DNA of 64,000 bases, from the NCBI GenBank assembly GCA_944322255.1, contig CALUOK010000004.1:1-64000 (forward strand), given 5' to 3'. Below, piece after piece: positions 42,784 through 52,506 of the stretch (within the stretch, counting starts at the first letter, position 1; every line of letters begins with the position of its first letter). Source of the DNA: Candidatus Methanomethylophilaceae archaeon (GTDB taxonomy: Archaea > Thermoplasmatota > Thermoplasmata > Methanomassiliicoccales > Methanomethylophilaceae). The translations under genes were made by a program, and so were the position numbers. Below the pieces are notes generated by a model. That model had not been told where the DNA came from. It saw nothing but the letters and a program-made list of their open reading frames with translations, and searched no databases.

Positions 42784-42871
42784 CGGGACTCCAACCGTGC
42801 CGGGATTGATAAACTGCTTGGTCCGGAACTTGTGCGGACAGTATCGCACATGATGGATGTTCTAGAGTTAC

Positions 42872-42880
42872 CTTTAAAAG
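42872..42880 (+). promoter_or_regulatory. TATA box of the transglutaminase-like gene
   Basis: CTTTAAAAG 24-32 bases before the ATG at 42904; predicts a leaderless message. Confidence 0.5.
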
Positions 42881-42903
42881 AGAGGGCGTGTAATCCCGCG
42901 CCG

Positions 42904-44016
42904 ATGAATACGAAGATCGTCGCGGCGCTGGCCGTGTTCTGCTTCATTGCCGTCCTCTTCGCGCCCTCTGCCGATGCGGAGGGAGGACCCGTCGGGGACT
43001 ACGTCTCCCAGCTGGACGCCAACGGGCAGAAGGTCTATACGGACGTCGCCGAGCGTTTCGACACGGAGCTCAGCGGCGGACAGCCGGCCGAGAGTCTGTC
43101 CTTCATGATCTACCTCTCGGACCCGGTGCTCTTCTCCACCGAGGAGGAGGCCGTCGCCTACGGGATGGAGATGGTCCAATCGGCCCTGGCGGCGATCTAC
43201 TACACGGACGCCGAGGCGGTGTGGCTCTGGGACCTGCCGGTCTCGTCACCCGAGGTGACGGTGGAGTGCGGGACGGTCAACCTGACCTTCCCCGACTCCG
43301 GGAGGGAGCCCGGGCGCTACACGATGCCCGTGTCCGTCTCCTTCACGGTCAAGGTCCCGTCGGAGTTCTCCGACACCGACCCAGAGAGGAACGAGGTCAT
43401 GGACGCCGTGACCGAGCTCAGGGAGGCGGCCGACCTCAAGGCCTCCGGCACCGTCGGGGACGTGGTCAAGGCCGTCGCCCAGAGCCTGTCGGGCGTCAGG
43501 GACCACACCGACGAGGAGGGCACCGTGAGCAACGCCTACGACGCGCTGGTCACAGGCGAGTCCTCGTCAGCCGGCATCGCCATGGCGTTCACCTACCTCT
43601 GCGAGAGGAACCAGGTCACCGCGGCCACAGTCAAGGGCACCGTCGTGACCGATTCGGAGGGCGCCACCGCCACCGGCTACTGGAACGTGGTCTGGGATGT
43701 GGAGGCCTCAAGGTGGTACGGCTCCGACAGCACCATCTACAACGGGAGCGACGAGACCCCGCTGCTGGCGGGCATGTCCTCGCTGGTGCTCCTGCCGTCC
43801 ATGGACGTCAAGCGCGGGTTCGGCTCCACGCACGTCACCGAACTGGACCTGTCCTCGCCCAACTCCCTGGAGTCCGTCGCCATCCCCGCTGAGGGGTACG
43901 ACTGGCCGGACGACAGGACGTTCATGGAGAAGTACGGCACGCACGTCATGGCCACGGTCATCGTGGCAGTGATCGTCGGCGTCATCCTGTACGCCATGAG
44001 GAACGGGGACCTCTGA
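42904..44016 (+). CDS. Membrane-anchored transglutaminase-like protein lacking catalytic residues
   Basis: Protein of 370 residues. It has a signal peptide (residues 4-25, [21 protein letters not shown]) and a C-terminal membrane helix ([19 protein letters not shown]) with a short cytoplasmic end, so it faces outward. Residues 205-285 follow the transglutaminase-like fold: [33 protein letters not shown] and [11 protein letters not shown]. The usual catalytic cysteine is replaced by serine (about S222) and the histidine of HxWN by glycine. It is thus probably a binding or structural relative. It lies directly before lonB but has its own promoter. Confidence 0.55.
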   Translation: MNTKIVAALAVFCFIAVLFAPSADAEGGPVGDYVSQLDANGQKVYTDVAERFDTELSGGQPAESLSFMIYLSDPVLFSTEEEAVAYGMEMVQSALAAIYYTDAEAVWLWDLPVSSPEVTVECGTVNLTFPDSGREPGRYTMPVSVSFTVKVPSEFSDTDPERNEVMDAVTELREAADLKASGTVGDVVKAVAQSLSGVRDHTDEEGTVSNAYDALVTGESSSAGIAMAFTYLCERNQVTAATVKGTVVTDSEGATATGYWNVVWDVEASRWYGSDSTIYNGSDETPLLAGMSSLVLLPSMDVKRGFGSTHVTELDLSSPNSLESVAIPAEGYDWPDDRTFMEKYGTHVMATVIVAVIVGVILYAMRNGDL

Positions 44017-44052
44017 CAATGACAGGTCCCTTGAAGCAAGGTCAATCAACGA

Positions 44053-44060
44053 TTATATAC
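44053..44060 (+). promoter_or_regulatory. TATA box of lonB
   Basis: TTATATAC about 31-38 bases before the ATG; AGGGGGAA at 44081-44088 serves as ribosome site, so this message has a short leader. Confidence 0.55.
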
Positions 44061-44090
44061 AAAAACAAATTAAGATTCAAAGGGGGAACA

Positions 44091-46187
44091 ATGACAAAGA
44101 GAACAGATGTGAAGAGATGCGACCTCTCCGTCGAGGAATGGGCGGACAGGCAGACCTTCACAACCACCGAGCAGATCCACATCCCCGACCTGATGGCCGA
44201 CAGGGTCATCGGTCAGGAGGACGCAGTGGAGGTCATGCGCAAGGCGGCCTCCCAGAAGAGGCACGTCATGCTCATCGGGGAGCCCGGTACCGGGAAGTCC
44301 ATGCTGGCCAACTCCATGGTGGAGTACCTTCCGAAGGAGGAGCTGCAGGACATCGTGGCGTACCACAACCCCGAGGACTTCAACGAGCCCAGGATCAGGG
44401 TCTTCCCGGCGGGCAAGGGGAAGGCGGTCGTGGCCGAGCAGAAGGCCATGGCGGCGCAGCAGAAGACCCAGAAGAACACCATCTACATCTACGCGTGCCT
44501 GGGCCTGATCATACTCGGTCTCCTGGCCGGGATGCTGATGAACAACTTCACGATCACGCTGTTCGCCATCCTCGGAGCCATGCTCATATTCTTCATGTTC
44601 AGGACCCCCGGCGCCCCCAGGAACGACGTCGCGATAGTCCCGAAGGTCCTGGTGGGTCACGACGCGGGCGAGATGCCGCCGTTCGTGGACGCCACTGGAA
44701 CGCATGCCGGAGCCCTCCTCGGGGACGTCAGGCACGACCCGTTCCAGTCCGGAGGTCTCGAGACCCCGTCCCACGACAGGCTGGAGGCCGGAGCCATCCA
44801 CAAGGCCAACAAGGGCGTCCTCTACATCGACGAGATCAACCTCCTGAGGATGGAGTCCCAGCAGGCCCTGCTGACCGCCATGCAGGAGAAGAAGATGTCA
44901 ATCACCGGACAGTCCGAGCGCTCCTCCGGAGCCCTGGTCAAGTCCGAGCCCGTGCCCTGCGACTTCATCCTGGTGTGCGCCGGTAACATGGACGCCATCC
45001 AGGGAATGCACCCCGCCCTCAGGTCCAGGATCAGGGGATACGGTTACGAGGTGTACATGCGCAGCACCATGCCCGACACCGACGAGAACCGCGACAACAT
45101 CACCAGGTTCGTGGCCCAGGAGGTCAGGAAGGACGGCAAGATCCCCCACTTCGACAAGTTCGCCGTCGCCGAGATCCTCCGCGAGGCCCAGCGCCGCTCC
45201 GGGAGGAAGGGCGAGCTCACCCTCAGGATGAGGGAGCTCGGAGGTCTCATCAGGGTGTCCGGCGACATGGCAGTCCAGAGGGGCGCCAAGGTCGTCACCG
45301 CCGACGACGTCATCATGGCCAGGGGAACCGCCCGCAGCCTGGAGCAGCAGATCGCCGACAGGTACATCGAGGCCAACGAGGCCTACAAGATGTTCAGGAC
45401 CTCCGGCGAGGCCGTGGGAATGGTCAACGGACTGGCCGCCCTCAACGCCAGCTCCAACATGGCCGAGTACTCCGGCATCGTCCTGCCCATCGTGGCGGAG
45501 GTGTCCCCGTCCCAGGTCAAGAGGGCCGGGCACATCGTGGCCACCGGACAGCTGGGGACCATCGCCAAGGAGGCGGTGGAGAACATCTCCGCGGTCATCA
45601 AGAAGTACACCATGACCAACCTGTCCGACAGCGACATCCACCTCCAGTACATCGGGACCTACGACGGTGTGGAGGGGGACTCCGCGTCCATCACCATGGC
45701 GACGGTCATCATCTCCGCCCTGGAGAACATCCCCATCCGCCAGGACCTGGCCATGACCGGGTCCCTGAGCGTCAGGGGTAAGGTCCTTCCCGTCGGAGGG
45801 GTCACAGCCAAGCTGGAGGCAGCAGCGGCGTCCGGCATCAGGATGGCGCTCATCCCGGCCGACAACGCCAAGGACGTCATGATCGAGAACAAGTACTACA
45901 AGACTATGGACATCTACACCGTGGAGACCCTTCGCGACGTGTTCGAGTACGCCTTCGTGGACTGCCCGATGAAGCAGCAGTACCTGGACAAGCTCCTGCC
46001 CCTCAACAAGGACGGGATCTCTTCCGCGAAGAAGATCGAGCCCCCCATGGAGTACCACTACACCATTCGCGAGGAGCCCCCGGAGGTCCCGCCCCAGCCC
46101 CCTGTGGCCGAGACCGTTCCGGAGCCGGCCCCCGCGGCGGAGCCGGAGCACGTCGAGAACCCCTCGGCTGTGCCCGCGCCCCAGTAA
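44091..46187 (+). CDS. Archaeal membrane-bound ATP-dependent protease LonB
   Basis: Protein of 698 residues. Walker A is [13 protein letters not shown]; Walker B is LYIDEINLL. Two membrane helices sit between them (about residues 130-170), as in LonB. The Ser-Lys dyad of the Lon protease domain is S531 in EGDSAS and K574 in [10 protein letters not shown], 43 residues apart as in other Lon proteins. It is the main quality-control protease of the archaeal membrane. The C-terminal 40 residues form an unusual proline- and glutamate-rich tail ([13 protein letters not shown] and on), which may be a flexible adaptor. A hairpin follows the gene. Confidence 0.95.
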   Translation: MTKRTDVKRCDLSVEEWADRQTFTTTEQIHIPDLMADRVIGQEDAVEVMRKAASQKRHVMLIGEPGTGKSMLANSMVEYLPKEELQDIVAYHNPEDFNEPRIRVFPAGKGKAVVAEQKAMAAQQKTQKNTIYIYACLGLIILGLLAGMLMNNFTITLFAILGAMLIFFMFRTPGAPRNDVAIVPKVLVGHDAGEMPPFVDATGTHAGALLGDVRHDPFQSGGLETPSHDRLEAGAIHKANKGVLYIDEINLLRMESQQALLTAMQEKKMSITGQSERSSGALVKSEPVPCDFILVCAGNMDAIQGMHPALRSRIRGYGYEVYMRSTMPDTDENRDNITRFVAQEVRKDGKIPHFDKFAVAEILREAQRRSGRKGELTLRMRELGGLIRVSGDMAVQRGAKVVTADDVIMARGTARSLEQQIADRYIEANEAYKMFRTSGEAVGMVNGLAALNASSNMAEYSGIVLPIVAEVSPSQVKRAGHIVATGQLGTIAKEAVENISAVIKKYTMTNLSDSDIHLQYIGTYDGVEGDSASITMATVIISALENIPIRQDLAMTGSLSVRGKVLPVGGVTAKLEAAAASGIRMALIPADNAKDVMIENKYYKTMDIYTVETLRDVFEYAFVDCPMKQQYLDKLLPLNKDGISSAKKIEPPMEYHYTIREEPPEVPPQPPVAETVPEPAPAAEPEHVENPSAVPAPQ

Positions 46188-46196
46188 ATATCTTAC

Positions 46197-46214
46197 GACG
46201 GGGATTTCCCCGTC
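46197..46214 (+). terminator. Terminator of lonB
   Basis: GACGGGGA TT TCCCCGTC followed by TTCTTCCC, 9 bases after the stop. Confidence 0.6.
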
Positions 46215-46270
46215 TTCTTCCCAATCGACGTTTTTTAGAGAGGACTCAGTTCTTAAACGGTCACAGTCCG

Positions 46271-46279
46271 TTAAATACC
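46271..46279 (+). promoter_or_regulatory. TATA box of the surface protein gene
   Basis: TTAAATACC about 20-28 bases before the ATG at 46299; predicts a leaderless message. Confidence 0.5.
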
Positions 46280-46298
46280 CACACTCGGATTCGAATCC

Positions 46299-48860
46299 AT
46301 GAGCGGAACAGCCGTGTCCCGCACGGCCCTTCTGTTGATGGTGGCTGCCGTCCTGTGCTTCTCCCCGTGCATCGTCCCGGGGAACGGCTCGGACGGTGCG
46401 TCCGCCTGGGACGGGTCGGTGGACACATCATGGTATTCGGACGGTGGCACCTCATTCACTATAGAGACACCGTCCCAGCTTGCCGGACTGGCCCAGCTGG
46501 TCAACTCCGGGAAGTACTTCGAAGGGAAGAGGGTCGTACTCGGCTCGGACATCGATTTAGGCGGCCTGCCATGGACGCCGATAGGGTCGGGGGAGACCGT
46601 CAACTACAATCCCGTGTCCTTCAGGGGCGAGTTCGACGGCGGGTTCCACACCATCTCGGGACTCAGCGTCACCGGGTCCATCAAGAACGCCGGCCTCTTC
46701 GGTTACGTGTATCTGGCGGATGTTGCCAACCTCTCCGTTTCTGGGACGGTGGACGTCACCATCGAGGGCGGGGTCCCGTATGCAGGCGGCATCACCGGGA
46801 AGTCCTACGGATCGTTTATTGAGGACTGCCGCTCGGCGGTCTCCGTCAACGCGGTCTCCATCCGTGACAGTTCCGCGATAGCCGTGGCGGGCGGCATTGT
46901 GGGCAATTCAGCCGATGACAACATCGTGAACTGCTACAACGTCGGGACCGTGCATGCGGAGGTCCACGTGGAGAAGAGCATAGGTGGAAGTGGCATCGCC
47001 ATATCCGCCGGCATAGCCGCCGACTTGGAGCTCGCGTCCAACATCTTCAACTGCTACAGCTCGGGCATGATCACCGCCACGGCCGAGGGGCTTGGAGCGA
47101 ACAGGATGGTCGGGGCCATAATAGGGGACGCGTCGGCGGTGGACATCAGAGGATGCTACTTCCTGACAGGGACCGAGGGGCGGGACAGCTATCCGAACAT
47201 GCGCACCGCAGGTGAGTTCGGCTCCGATGGGCGGACGTTGGAGGAGATGATCATAAGGGATACCGATTCCATCATTCTCAGGGGATACGTCGTCCTGGAT
47301 CTCCTCAACCAGTACGCCGACACATTCAACGGGTACGACCTCGCCGACTGGTACGCGGGGGACGACGGCCTTCCTTGCCACAGGTACTCCGGCGGTCAGA
47401 GCGGCACGGATCCGGAGGAGCCGGTGGGTCCCGAAGAGCCCACGGACCCGGACGAGCCGACCGGCCCAGACGATCCCGGTGACGAGTTCGTTCCGGTGAC
47501 ATTCGATGTAGGGGACTTCATGTACACGACCCGCGAGGACGGGAACCTGACGCTGTCCCTGTACCGGGGTGACGACCCGGAGCCGGTGATCCCGGGCACG
47601 GTCGTACACGAGGGCGTGGAGTACAGGGTGACCGAACTGGGCGCCGGCTGCTTCCACCTCGGTGGGGAGGTGGTGACCCTCCCGGACACGTTCGACACCG
47701 TGAGTCCGTGGGCGTTCATAGACTCGGAGGTCAGGGTGATCAATCTGCCTGCATCCGTCCAGCCGATGGAGGGTCTGTACAGAACATACAACCTGCAGAC
47801 TCTGACCATCGATCCCGGCAACCCGTACATCACGGTCGTCGACAACATCATCTACTCCAAGGACATGACCGTTCTCCTGGCCTATCCGTACACGGGCCCG
47901 ACGGATGTCGTCACTATACCCGGACTCAAGAGCATCGGGAATTTTGCTTTCCGCTACACTCCAGTGGAGGTCGTCAGGATAGGTGAGGGCGTGGAGAGCA
48001 TGGGGAATATGGTCTTCATGGACTGTACGGAACTGAGGGAGGTGCACGTTCCGAGCACCTTGGACGATACACCCGATCTCGATTACACAGACGTCGACAG
48101 CATCCATGTCTCGGAGGACAACCCGCACATGAAGTCGGTCGACGGCGTCGTCTTCTCGAAGGACGGGACGGAGCTGATACGCTATCCAACAGGCAGGACA
48201 GGTTCGTACATGGTGCCGGACGGCATAACATCGCTCTGTTTCGGTTCTTTCAGACATTCGTCGCTGACGTCGCTGACGATACCCAGCACGGTGGATCGCA
48301 TCGGCGACAACATAGTCTACTCGTCCGAGGTGGAGAGCATCACCGTGGACCCGAGGAACGGGCACTACGTCTCGATCGACGGAGTCCTGTTCACAAAGGA
48401 CGGAAGCCTGCTCATCTCGTTCCCGCCGAGCAGGGGAGGCGACTACAGCATCCCATACGGCACCGAGACGATTACGGTCTCCGCCTTCTACAGATGCGAG
48501 CTCGAATCGGTGTTCATCCCGGAGACGGTCAGGACCATAGAGGATTTGGCATTCAGCTATTCCCCGAACCTGGAGAGGGTGGAGTTCGAATCATCGGATG
48601 TCGACATCGGTTTCGTGGCCTTCGAGCTCTCCTCGTACGAGGATCACACCTGCTGGATCGTCGCACCCGACGGGTTCCGTCTCCCGGCGGACAGCACGGG
48701 CAACGGGATCACCACGTTCATCTACGGCGAGAAGCCGGGCGAAGGCATAGGCGGTCTGTTCGAGGGCTCGAACAGCACCCTCGCGATAGCCGCTGCGGCC
48801 GTCGCTGCTGTCGTCGTGGTGTCCGTGGTCGCGGTCCTCATGCACAGGAGGACGGCCTGA
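46299..48860 (+). CDS. Large surface protein with GLUG-type and BspA-type leucine-rich repeats
   Basis: Protein of 853 residues. A signal peptide spans residues 8-35. The N-terminal part starts with a bacterial-surface type segment (IETPSQLAGLAQLVNSG) and GLUG-like repeats (NAGLFGYVYLADVANLSVSG, YAGGITGKS). A linker with proline-glutamate-aspartate repeats lies near residues 368-390. The C-terminal half is a BspA-type leucine-rich repeat array (LTIPSTVDRIGDN, VFIPETVRTIEDLAF). A membrane helix and a basic tail (LMHRRTA) anchor the end. Such proteins mediate adhesion to host or other cells, fitting a gut or rumen lifestyle. The repeats look bacterial in origin. Confidence 0.75.
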   Translation: MSGTAVSRTALLLMVAAVLCFSPCIVPGNGSDGASAWDGSVDTSWYSDGGTSFTIETPSQLAGLAQLVNSGKYFEGKRVVLGSDIDLGGLPWTPIGSGETVNYNPVSFRGEFDGGFHTISGLSVTGSIKNAGLFGYVYLADVANLSVSGTVDVTIEGGVPYAGGITGKSYGSFIEDCRSAVSVNAVSIRDSSAIAVAGGIVGNSADDNIVNCYNVGTVHAEVHVEKSIGGSGIAISAGIAADLELASNIFNCYSSGMITATAEGLGANRMVGAIIGDASAVDIRGCYFLTGTEGRDSYPNMRTAGEFGSDGRTLEEMIIRDTDSIILRGYVVLDLLNQYADTFNGYDLADWYAGDDGLPCHRYSGGQSGTDPEEPVGPEEPTDPDEPTGPDDPGDEFVPVTFDVGDFMYTTREDGNLTLSLYRGDDPEPVIPGTVVHEGVEYRVTELGAGCFHLGGEVVTLPDTFDTVSPWAFIDSEVRVINLPASVQPMEGLYRTYNLQTLTIDPGNPYITVVDNIIYSKDMTVLLAYPYTGPTDVVTIPGLKSIGNFAFRYTPVEVVRIGEGVESMGNMVFMDCTELREVHVPSTLDDTPDLDYTDVDSIHVSEDNPHMKSVDGVVFSKDGTELIRYPTGRTGSYMVPDGITSLCFGSFRHSSLTSLTIPSTVDRIGDNIVYSSEVESITVDPRNGHYVSIDGVLFTKDGSLLISFPPSRGGDYSIPYGTETITVSAFYRCELESVFIPETVRTIEDLAFSYSPNLERVEFESSDVDIGFVAFELSSYEDHTCWIVAPDGFRLPADSTGNGITTFIYGEKPGEGIGGLFEGSNSTLAIAAAAVAAVVVVSVVAVLMHRRTA

Positions 48861-48877
48861 CAGGGAACGCAAACATC

Positions 48878-48895
48878 GACGGGGGCCTCCCCGTC
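48878..48895 (+). terminator. Hairpin after the surface protein gene
   Basis: GACGGGG GCCT CCCCGTC followed by TCTTTTCTTTT; 18 bases after the stop. Confidence 0.65.
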
Positions 48896-48932
48896 TCTTT
48901 TCTTTTATATCTTGTAACTCTTCGTCCGTCCG

Positions 48933-49475
48933 ATGACCCGGAACGACTACTCGGGATACTCCCTCGTGATCGGGAGGTTCCAGCCGCTTCACAACGGACA
49001 CATGGAGGTCCTCCGCAAGTGCGCGGAGGAATCCGACCATCTCATAGTGGGCATCGGCAGCGCCCAGATCTCCCACGACCCGGACAACCCGTTCACCGCC
49101 GGTGAGAGGTACATGATGATCTCCGAGTCCCTGAAGGACGTGGGGATCACCGACTTCAGCATCGTGCCCATAGAGGACCTGAACAGGTACTCCGTCTGGG
49201 TGGCGCACGTGGTCTCCATGGTCCCGCCGTTCAAGAGGGTCTACACCAACAACCCCATGACCCGTCGCCTCTTCCAGGAGGCCGGATTCGAGGTCAGGAG
49301 GTCCCCCATGTACAACAGGTCCATCTACTCCGGGACGGAGGTCCGCAGGAGGATCGCCGCCGACGAGGAGTGGAGGCCCCTGGTGCCTGCCGCTGTTTCC
49401 GAGGTCATCGACGCCATCGACGGCGTGGGCAGAATAAAGGACATCACGGGAGGTTCCGTGGGTGCACCCCTATGA
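48933..49475 (+). CDS. nadM: Nicotinamide-nucleotide adenylyltransferase
   Basis: Protein of 180 residues with the nucleotidyltransferase motif GRFQPLHNGH and the second motif YSGTEVRRRI. This is the archaeal NadM type. It joins NMN and ATP to form NAD. A TATA box TTTTATATC at 48903-48911 lies 22-30 bases upstream, so the message is probably leaderless. The 3' end overlaps the pncC-like gene by 14 bases, which puts two steps of pyridine nucleotide metabolism in one operon. Confidence 0.92.
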   Translation: MTRNDYSGYSLVIGRFQPLHNGHMEVLRKCAEESDHLIVGIGSAQISHDPDNPFTAGERYMMISESLKDVGITDFSIVPIEDLNRYSVWVAHVVSMVPPFKRVYTNNPMTRRLFQEAGFEVRRSPMYNRSIYSGTEVRRRIAADEEWRPLVPAAVSEVIDAIDGVGRIKDITGGSVGAPL

Positions 49476-49944
49476 GGCGGAGCTCCTGGCGCACCGGCTG
49501 TCCCTGAACCATCGCACTATGTGCTGCGCCGAGTCCTGCACCGGAGGTCTCATCGGCGCCGCCATGACGGACATGTCGGGGTCCTCGGAGTACTTCCTGG
49601 GAAGCGCGGTCACCTACAGCAACGAGGCCAAGGTGAAGCTCCTGGGGGTGAGGGAGCAGACCCTCATCGACCACGGGGCGGTCAGCGAGGAGACCGCCAG
49701 GGAGATGGCCCTGGGGGCGGCGAAGCTGTACGGTGCGGATTACTCTGTGGCTGTCACAGGCATAGCCGGTCCGGGAGGCGCCACCGACACCAAGCCGGTG
49801 GGGCTGGTGTACATAGCCGTCTCGGACGGCTCCCGCGTGGTCGTCTCCAAGAACAACTTCGAAGGCGGCCGCCAGCAGGTGCGCGAGAGCACCGTGAAGG
49901 AGGCGTGCGGCCTCCTGAAGGATTTCATCGAGGGGATACTTTGA
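49462..49944 (+). CDS. CinA C-terminal family NMN amidohydrolase (PncC-like)
   Basis: Protein of 160 residues from a GTG with GGGAGGT seven bases upstream. It has the CinA C-terminal hallmarks CCAESCTGGLIGAAMTD, GSAVTYSNEAKVKLLGV and VAVTGIAGPGG. Family members deamidate nicotinamide mononucleotide, recycling it to nicotinate mononucleotide. The catalytic serine and lysine positions appear kept. It overlaps nadM at its start and the ThiF-like gene at its end (TTGA), so the three are co-translated. Confidence 0.87.
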   Translation: MHPYEAELLAHRLSLNHRTMCCAESCTGGLIGAAMTDMSGSSEYFLGSAVTYSNEAKVKLLGVREQTLIDHGAVSEETAREMALGAAKLYGADYSVAVTGIAGPGGATDTKPVGLVYIAVSDGSRVVVSKNNFEGGRQQVRESTVKEACGLLKDFIEGIL

Positions 49945-50618
49945 GCAGGTTCGAGAGACAGCTCCCCATCTTCGGGGAGGAGGGCCAGATGAGGATCATG
50001 GGTGCCAAGGTGGGCATCGCCGGCTGCGGGGGTCTGGGGGTCAACGTGATCACCGACCTGGCCGAGGCCGGTGTGTGCAGGTACGTCCTCTGCGACCACG
50101 ATATCCCCGACGTGACCAACCTCAACCGCCAGTTCATCTACTACGCCGGGGACATGCGCCCCAAGTCGGTGATATCGGCTGAGTGGATACTCGCCCTGAA
50201 CCCGGCCGCGGACGTGGAGGCCATCAGCGAGCCCGTCACGGCCGAGAACCTGGACATGTTCGCCGGCTGCGACGTCATAATCGACTGCCTGGACTCCTTC
50301 GAGGCCAGGATGGCCCTGGACGATCACTCGAGGAAGCTGGGCGTGCCGCTGGTCCACGCCGGGATCTCCGGCCTGAACGGCCAGCTCTACGTCTCGGTCC
50401 CGGGGAGGACCCCGTCGCTGAGGGACGTGCTTGGTACCGCGAAGGACCAGGAGGGCCCCGTTCCCGCGGTGGGCGCTGCTGTGGCAGCCGTGGCGGGCAT
50501 GCAGGCCATGGAGGCCCTGAGGGTGATCTCCGGACTGGGCTCAGCGTGCGAGGGCGTGCTGGTCACGCTGGACCTCCAGACCATGACGATGGAGAGGATG
50601 GAGTTCGAGGCCGACTGA
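49941..50618 (+). CDS. ThiF/MoeB/HesA family adenylyltransferase
   Basis: Protein of 225 residues from a TTG that overlaps the upstream stop. The E1-like fold is shown by GIAGCGGLGVNVITDLAEAG (nucleotide-binding glycines), the arginine segment NLNRQFIY, and DCLDSFEAR. Such enzymes adenylate the C-terminus of a ubiquitin-like sulfur carrier. No CxxC zinc pairs are present, and a clear catalytic cysteine is not obvious after HAGISGLNGQ. The partner carrier is not in the window. Coupling to NAD genes is unusual and its meaning unclear. Confidence 0.78.
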   Translation: MSRFERQLPIFGEEGQMRIMGAKVGIAGCGGLGVNVITDLAEAGVCRYVLCDHDIPDVTNLNRQFIYYAGDMRPKSVISAEWILALNPAADVEAISEPVTAENLDMFAGCDVIIDCLDSFEARMALDDHSRKLGVPLVHAGISGLNGQLYVSVPGRTPSLRDVLGTAKDQEGPVPAVGAAVAAVAGMQAMEALRVISGLGSACEGVLVTLDLQTMTMERMEFEAD

Positions 50619-50733
50619 GGCCATTATCCTGTCACAGTCGAGCGGTTTTGCCCTTGGTGAACATTCTTACGTTCTCAATGCGTTCCATGCCACGGCTGGT
50701 AGCGGAGCATGTCACTCCGGCCGGAGGGTTCCC

Positions 50734-52506
50734 ATGGGAGACACCAAGCTTGACATCCAAGTGACAGATGATGGGGAGGGACGCAGGAGGATAGCCCTGA
50801 CGGGATACCTCGACTCATCCACCGCCGACGACTTCTACGACCGTGTCTCCGGGAAATGCGAGGAATGGAGGGGCGACAGGGTCGTCCTGGACCTGGAACG
50901 GCTGGAGTACATCTCGAGCGCAGGCATAAGGGCGGCGATCGGGCTCATCAGGATCCTCAGGCCAGGGACGCTCGTCCCCGTCGGGGTCAACGGCTTCGTC
51001 AGGGACGTCCTGGAATCCATAGGGCTACTTGACGACGGTGACAGCGATGAGGTGGTGGACGAAGGGTCCGGATATGATGAGGACCTCGTGGAGGTGGCCG
51101 ACCTCAGGATCCAGGCCGATACCGCGCTCATTCCGAACATACTCGACTTCGTGTGTGAACTGGCCTCCGAATACGACCTCCCGTCAGAGGACTCGCCGCG
51201 TCTGAGGCTCGCTCTGGAGGAGATCCTCGCCAGTGTGTTCTCGTACGGGTACGACAACGACCGCATTCACACGGTGGACGTGGTCGTCGCCGTCGGAGAT
51301 TCCACCCTCAGGGTGTCCGTCATGGACAAGGGGCTGCCGTACGACTACAAGACCCTGCTGGAGACCAGGTCCGCGGACAGCGCAAACATCCTCACCCACA
51401 TGCGCAACGGCCCGATGATGAGATATCTCGGGAAGGACGGCAGGGAGCAGATAGTGAGCTTCCCGATACCGCCCAGGATCAGGGATGCGCCCCGGTGCCA
51501 GGCGGAGTCGGGGCCGGTGGATTTCAGCACCATCGAGATCCACCCCATGAGGCCGGAGGAGGGTATCCAGGTGGCCCAGTGCCTGTACGACGAGTTCGGC
51601 TACACCTACGTCAACGACATCGTCTACTTCCCCGAGAGGTTCAACGAGGCCGTGGCATCGGGGACGATGATGTCCTACACCGCCGTGGCGCCGTCCGGAG
51701 AGGTGGCGGGGCATCTCACCCTCATCAAGACCCCGTTGCTGCCCGGAACCGCGGAGCTTGCCATGGGGGTCGTCTGCAAGAGGTACAGGAAGGGGTCGGT
51801 CATGTCGCGTCTGACCGAGGCGGTCATGGCCGCCGCGACGGATGATAGTCTCACGTCGATATACGCCCAGCCTGTCGGATTCCATCCCTACACCCAGAGG
51901 ACATGTGCCGCCAACGGGATGTTCCCGTGCTCGGTCAACTTCAACTACACCGGCGCCGACCTGGCGATGTCCTACTTCTCGGAACACCGCAGGCACCATG
52001 TGTTCATGGCGGTCCGGATGCTGGCTGATGTCCGCAGGACGATTCACTGTCCGCCGGACGCCAGGGATGTGGTGGACTTCGTGATCGGCGGCTGCGGTCT
52101 GGACCGTGTCCATGCGGACCCGGTGGAGCCGGAGGGCGGTAGCCGGACCATCCTGGACGTGGAGGTCCACGGCGGCTCGGCATCCGCCAGCGTGTTCGTG
52201 CGCAGTGTTGGGGAGGACGTCGCCAAGGCGATTCGTCGCGTCAACAAGTCCGTGAGGGACTCCTGCTGCGAGGTCGCGTTCATCTTTATCAACCTCCAGG
52301 ACCCGTGCGCCGCGTCCGCATACGATGCCGCTGTGGCCCTGGGGTACTTCACGGTCGGCATGTTCCCGGGGACCTCCGAGAACGACTGGCTGATCATGCA
52401 CAACACATTCATCGGCGGGATAGACTACGGCAGCTTCGTCGCAGAGGGACACTTCTCGGAACTGCTGGAGATCGTCCGCCATCATGACCCGGAGGGATAT
52501 CTGTGA
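50734..52506 (+). CDS. STAS / RsbW-like HATPase / GNAT fusion regulator
   Basis: Protein of 590 residues; GGAGGG lies 5 bases before the ATG. Residues 1-100 form a STAS domain with the phospho-acceptor region RLEYISSAGIRAAIG. Residues 120-245 resemble an anti-sigma-type HATPase (LRLALEEILASVFSYGYDND, then VMDKGLPYDY). The usual asparagine of the N box is serine, and the glycine-rich lid is absent, so it is probably not an active kinase. Residues 265-420 read as a GNAT acetyltransferase (SGEVAGHLTLI, AMGVVCKRYRKGSVMSRL). A second, weaker GNAT-like half follows. It heads a four-gene coupled operon with acyl-activating enzymes and a MATE-kinase. Confidence 0.7.
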   Translation: MGDTKLDIQVTDDGEGRRRIALTGYLDSSTADDFYDRVSGKCEEWRGDRVVLDLERLEYISSAGIRAAIGLIRILRPGTLVPVGVNGFVRDVLESIGLLDDGDSDEVVDEGSGYDEDLVEVADLRIQADTALIPNILDFVCELASEYDLPSEDSPRLRLALEEILASVFSYGYDNDRIHTVDVVVAVGDSTLRVSVMDKGLPYDYKTLLETRSADSANILTHMRNGPMMRYLGKDGREQIVSFPIPPRIRDAPRCQAESGPVDFSTIEIHPMRPEEGIQVAQCLYDEFGYTYVNDIVYFPERFNEAVASGTMMSYTAVAPSGEVAGHLTLIKTPLLPGTAELAMGVVCKRYRKGSVMSRLTEAVMAAATDDSLTSIYAQPVGFHPYTQRTCAANGMFPCSVNFNYTGADLAMSYFSEHRRHHVFMAVRMLADVRRTIHCPPDARDVVDFVIGGCGLDRVHADPVEPEGGSRTILDVEVHGGSASASVFVRSVGEDVAKAIRRVNKSVRDSCCEVAFIFINLQDPCAASAYDAAVALGYFTVGMFPGTSENDWLIMHNTFIGGIDYGSFVAEGHFSELLEIVRHHDPEGYL

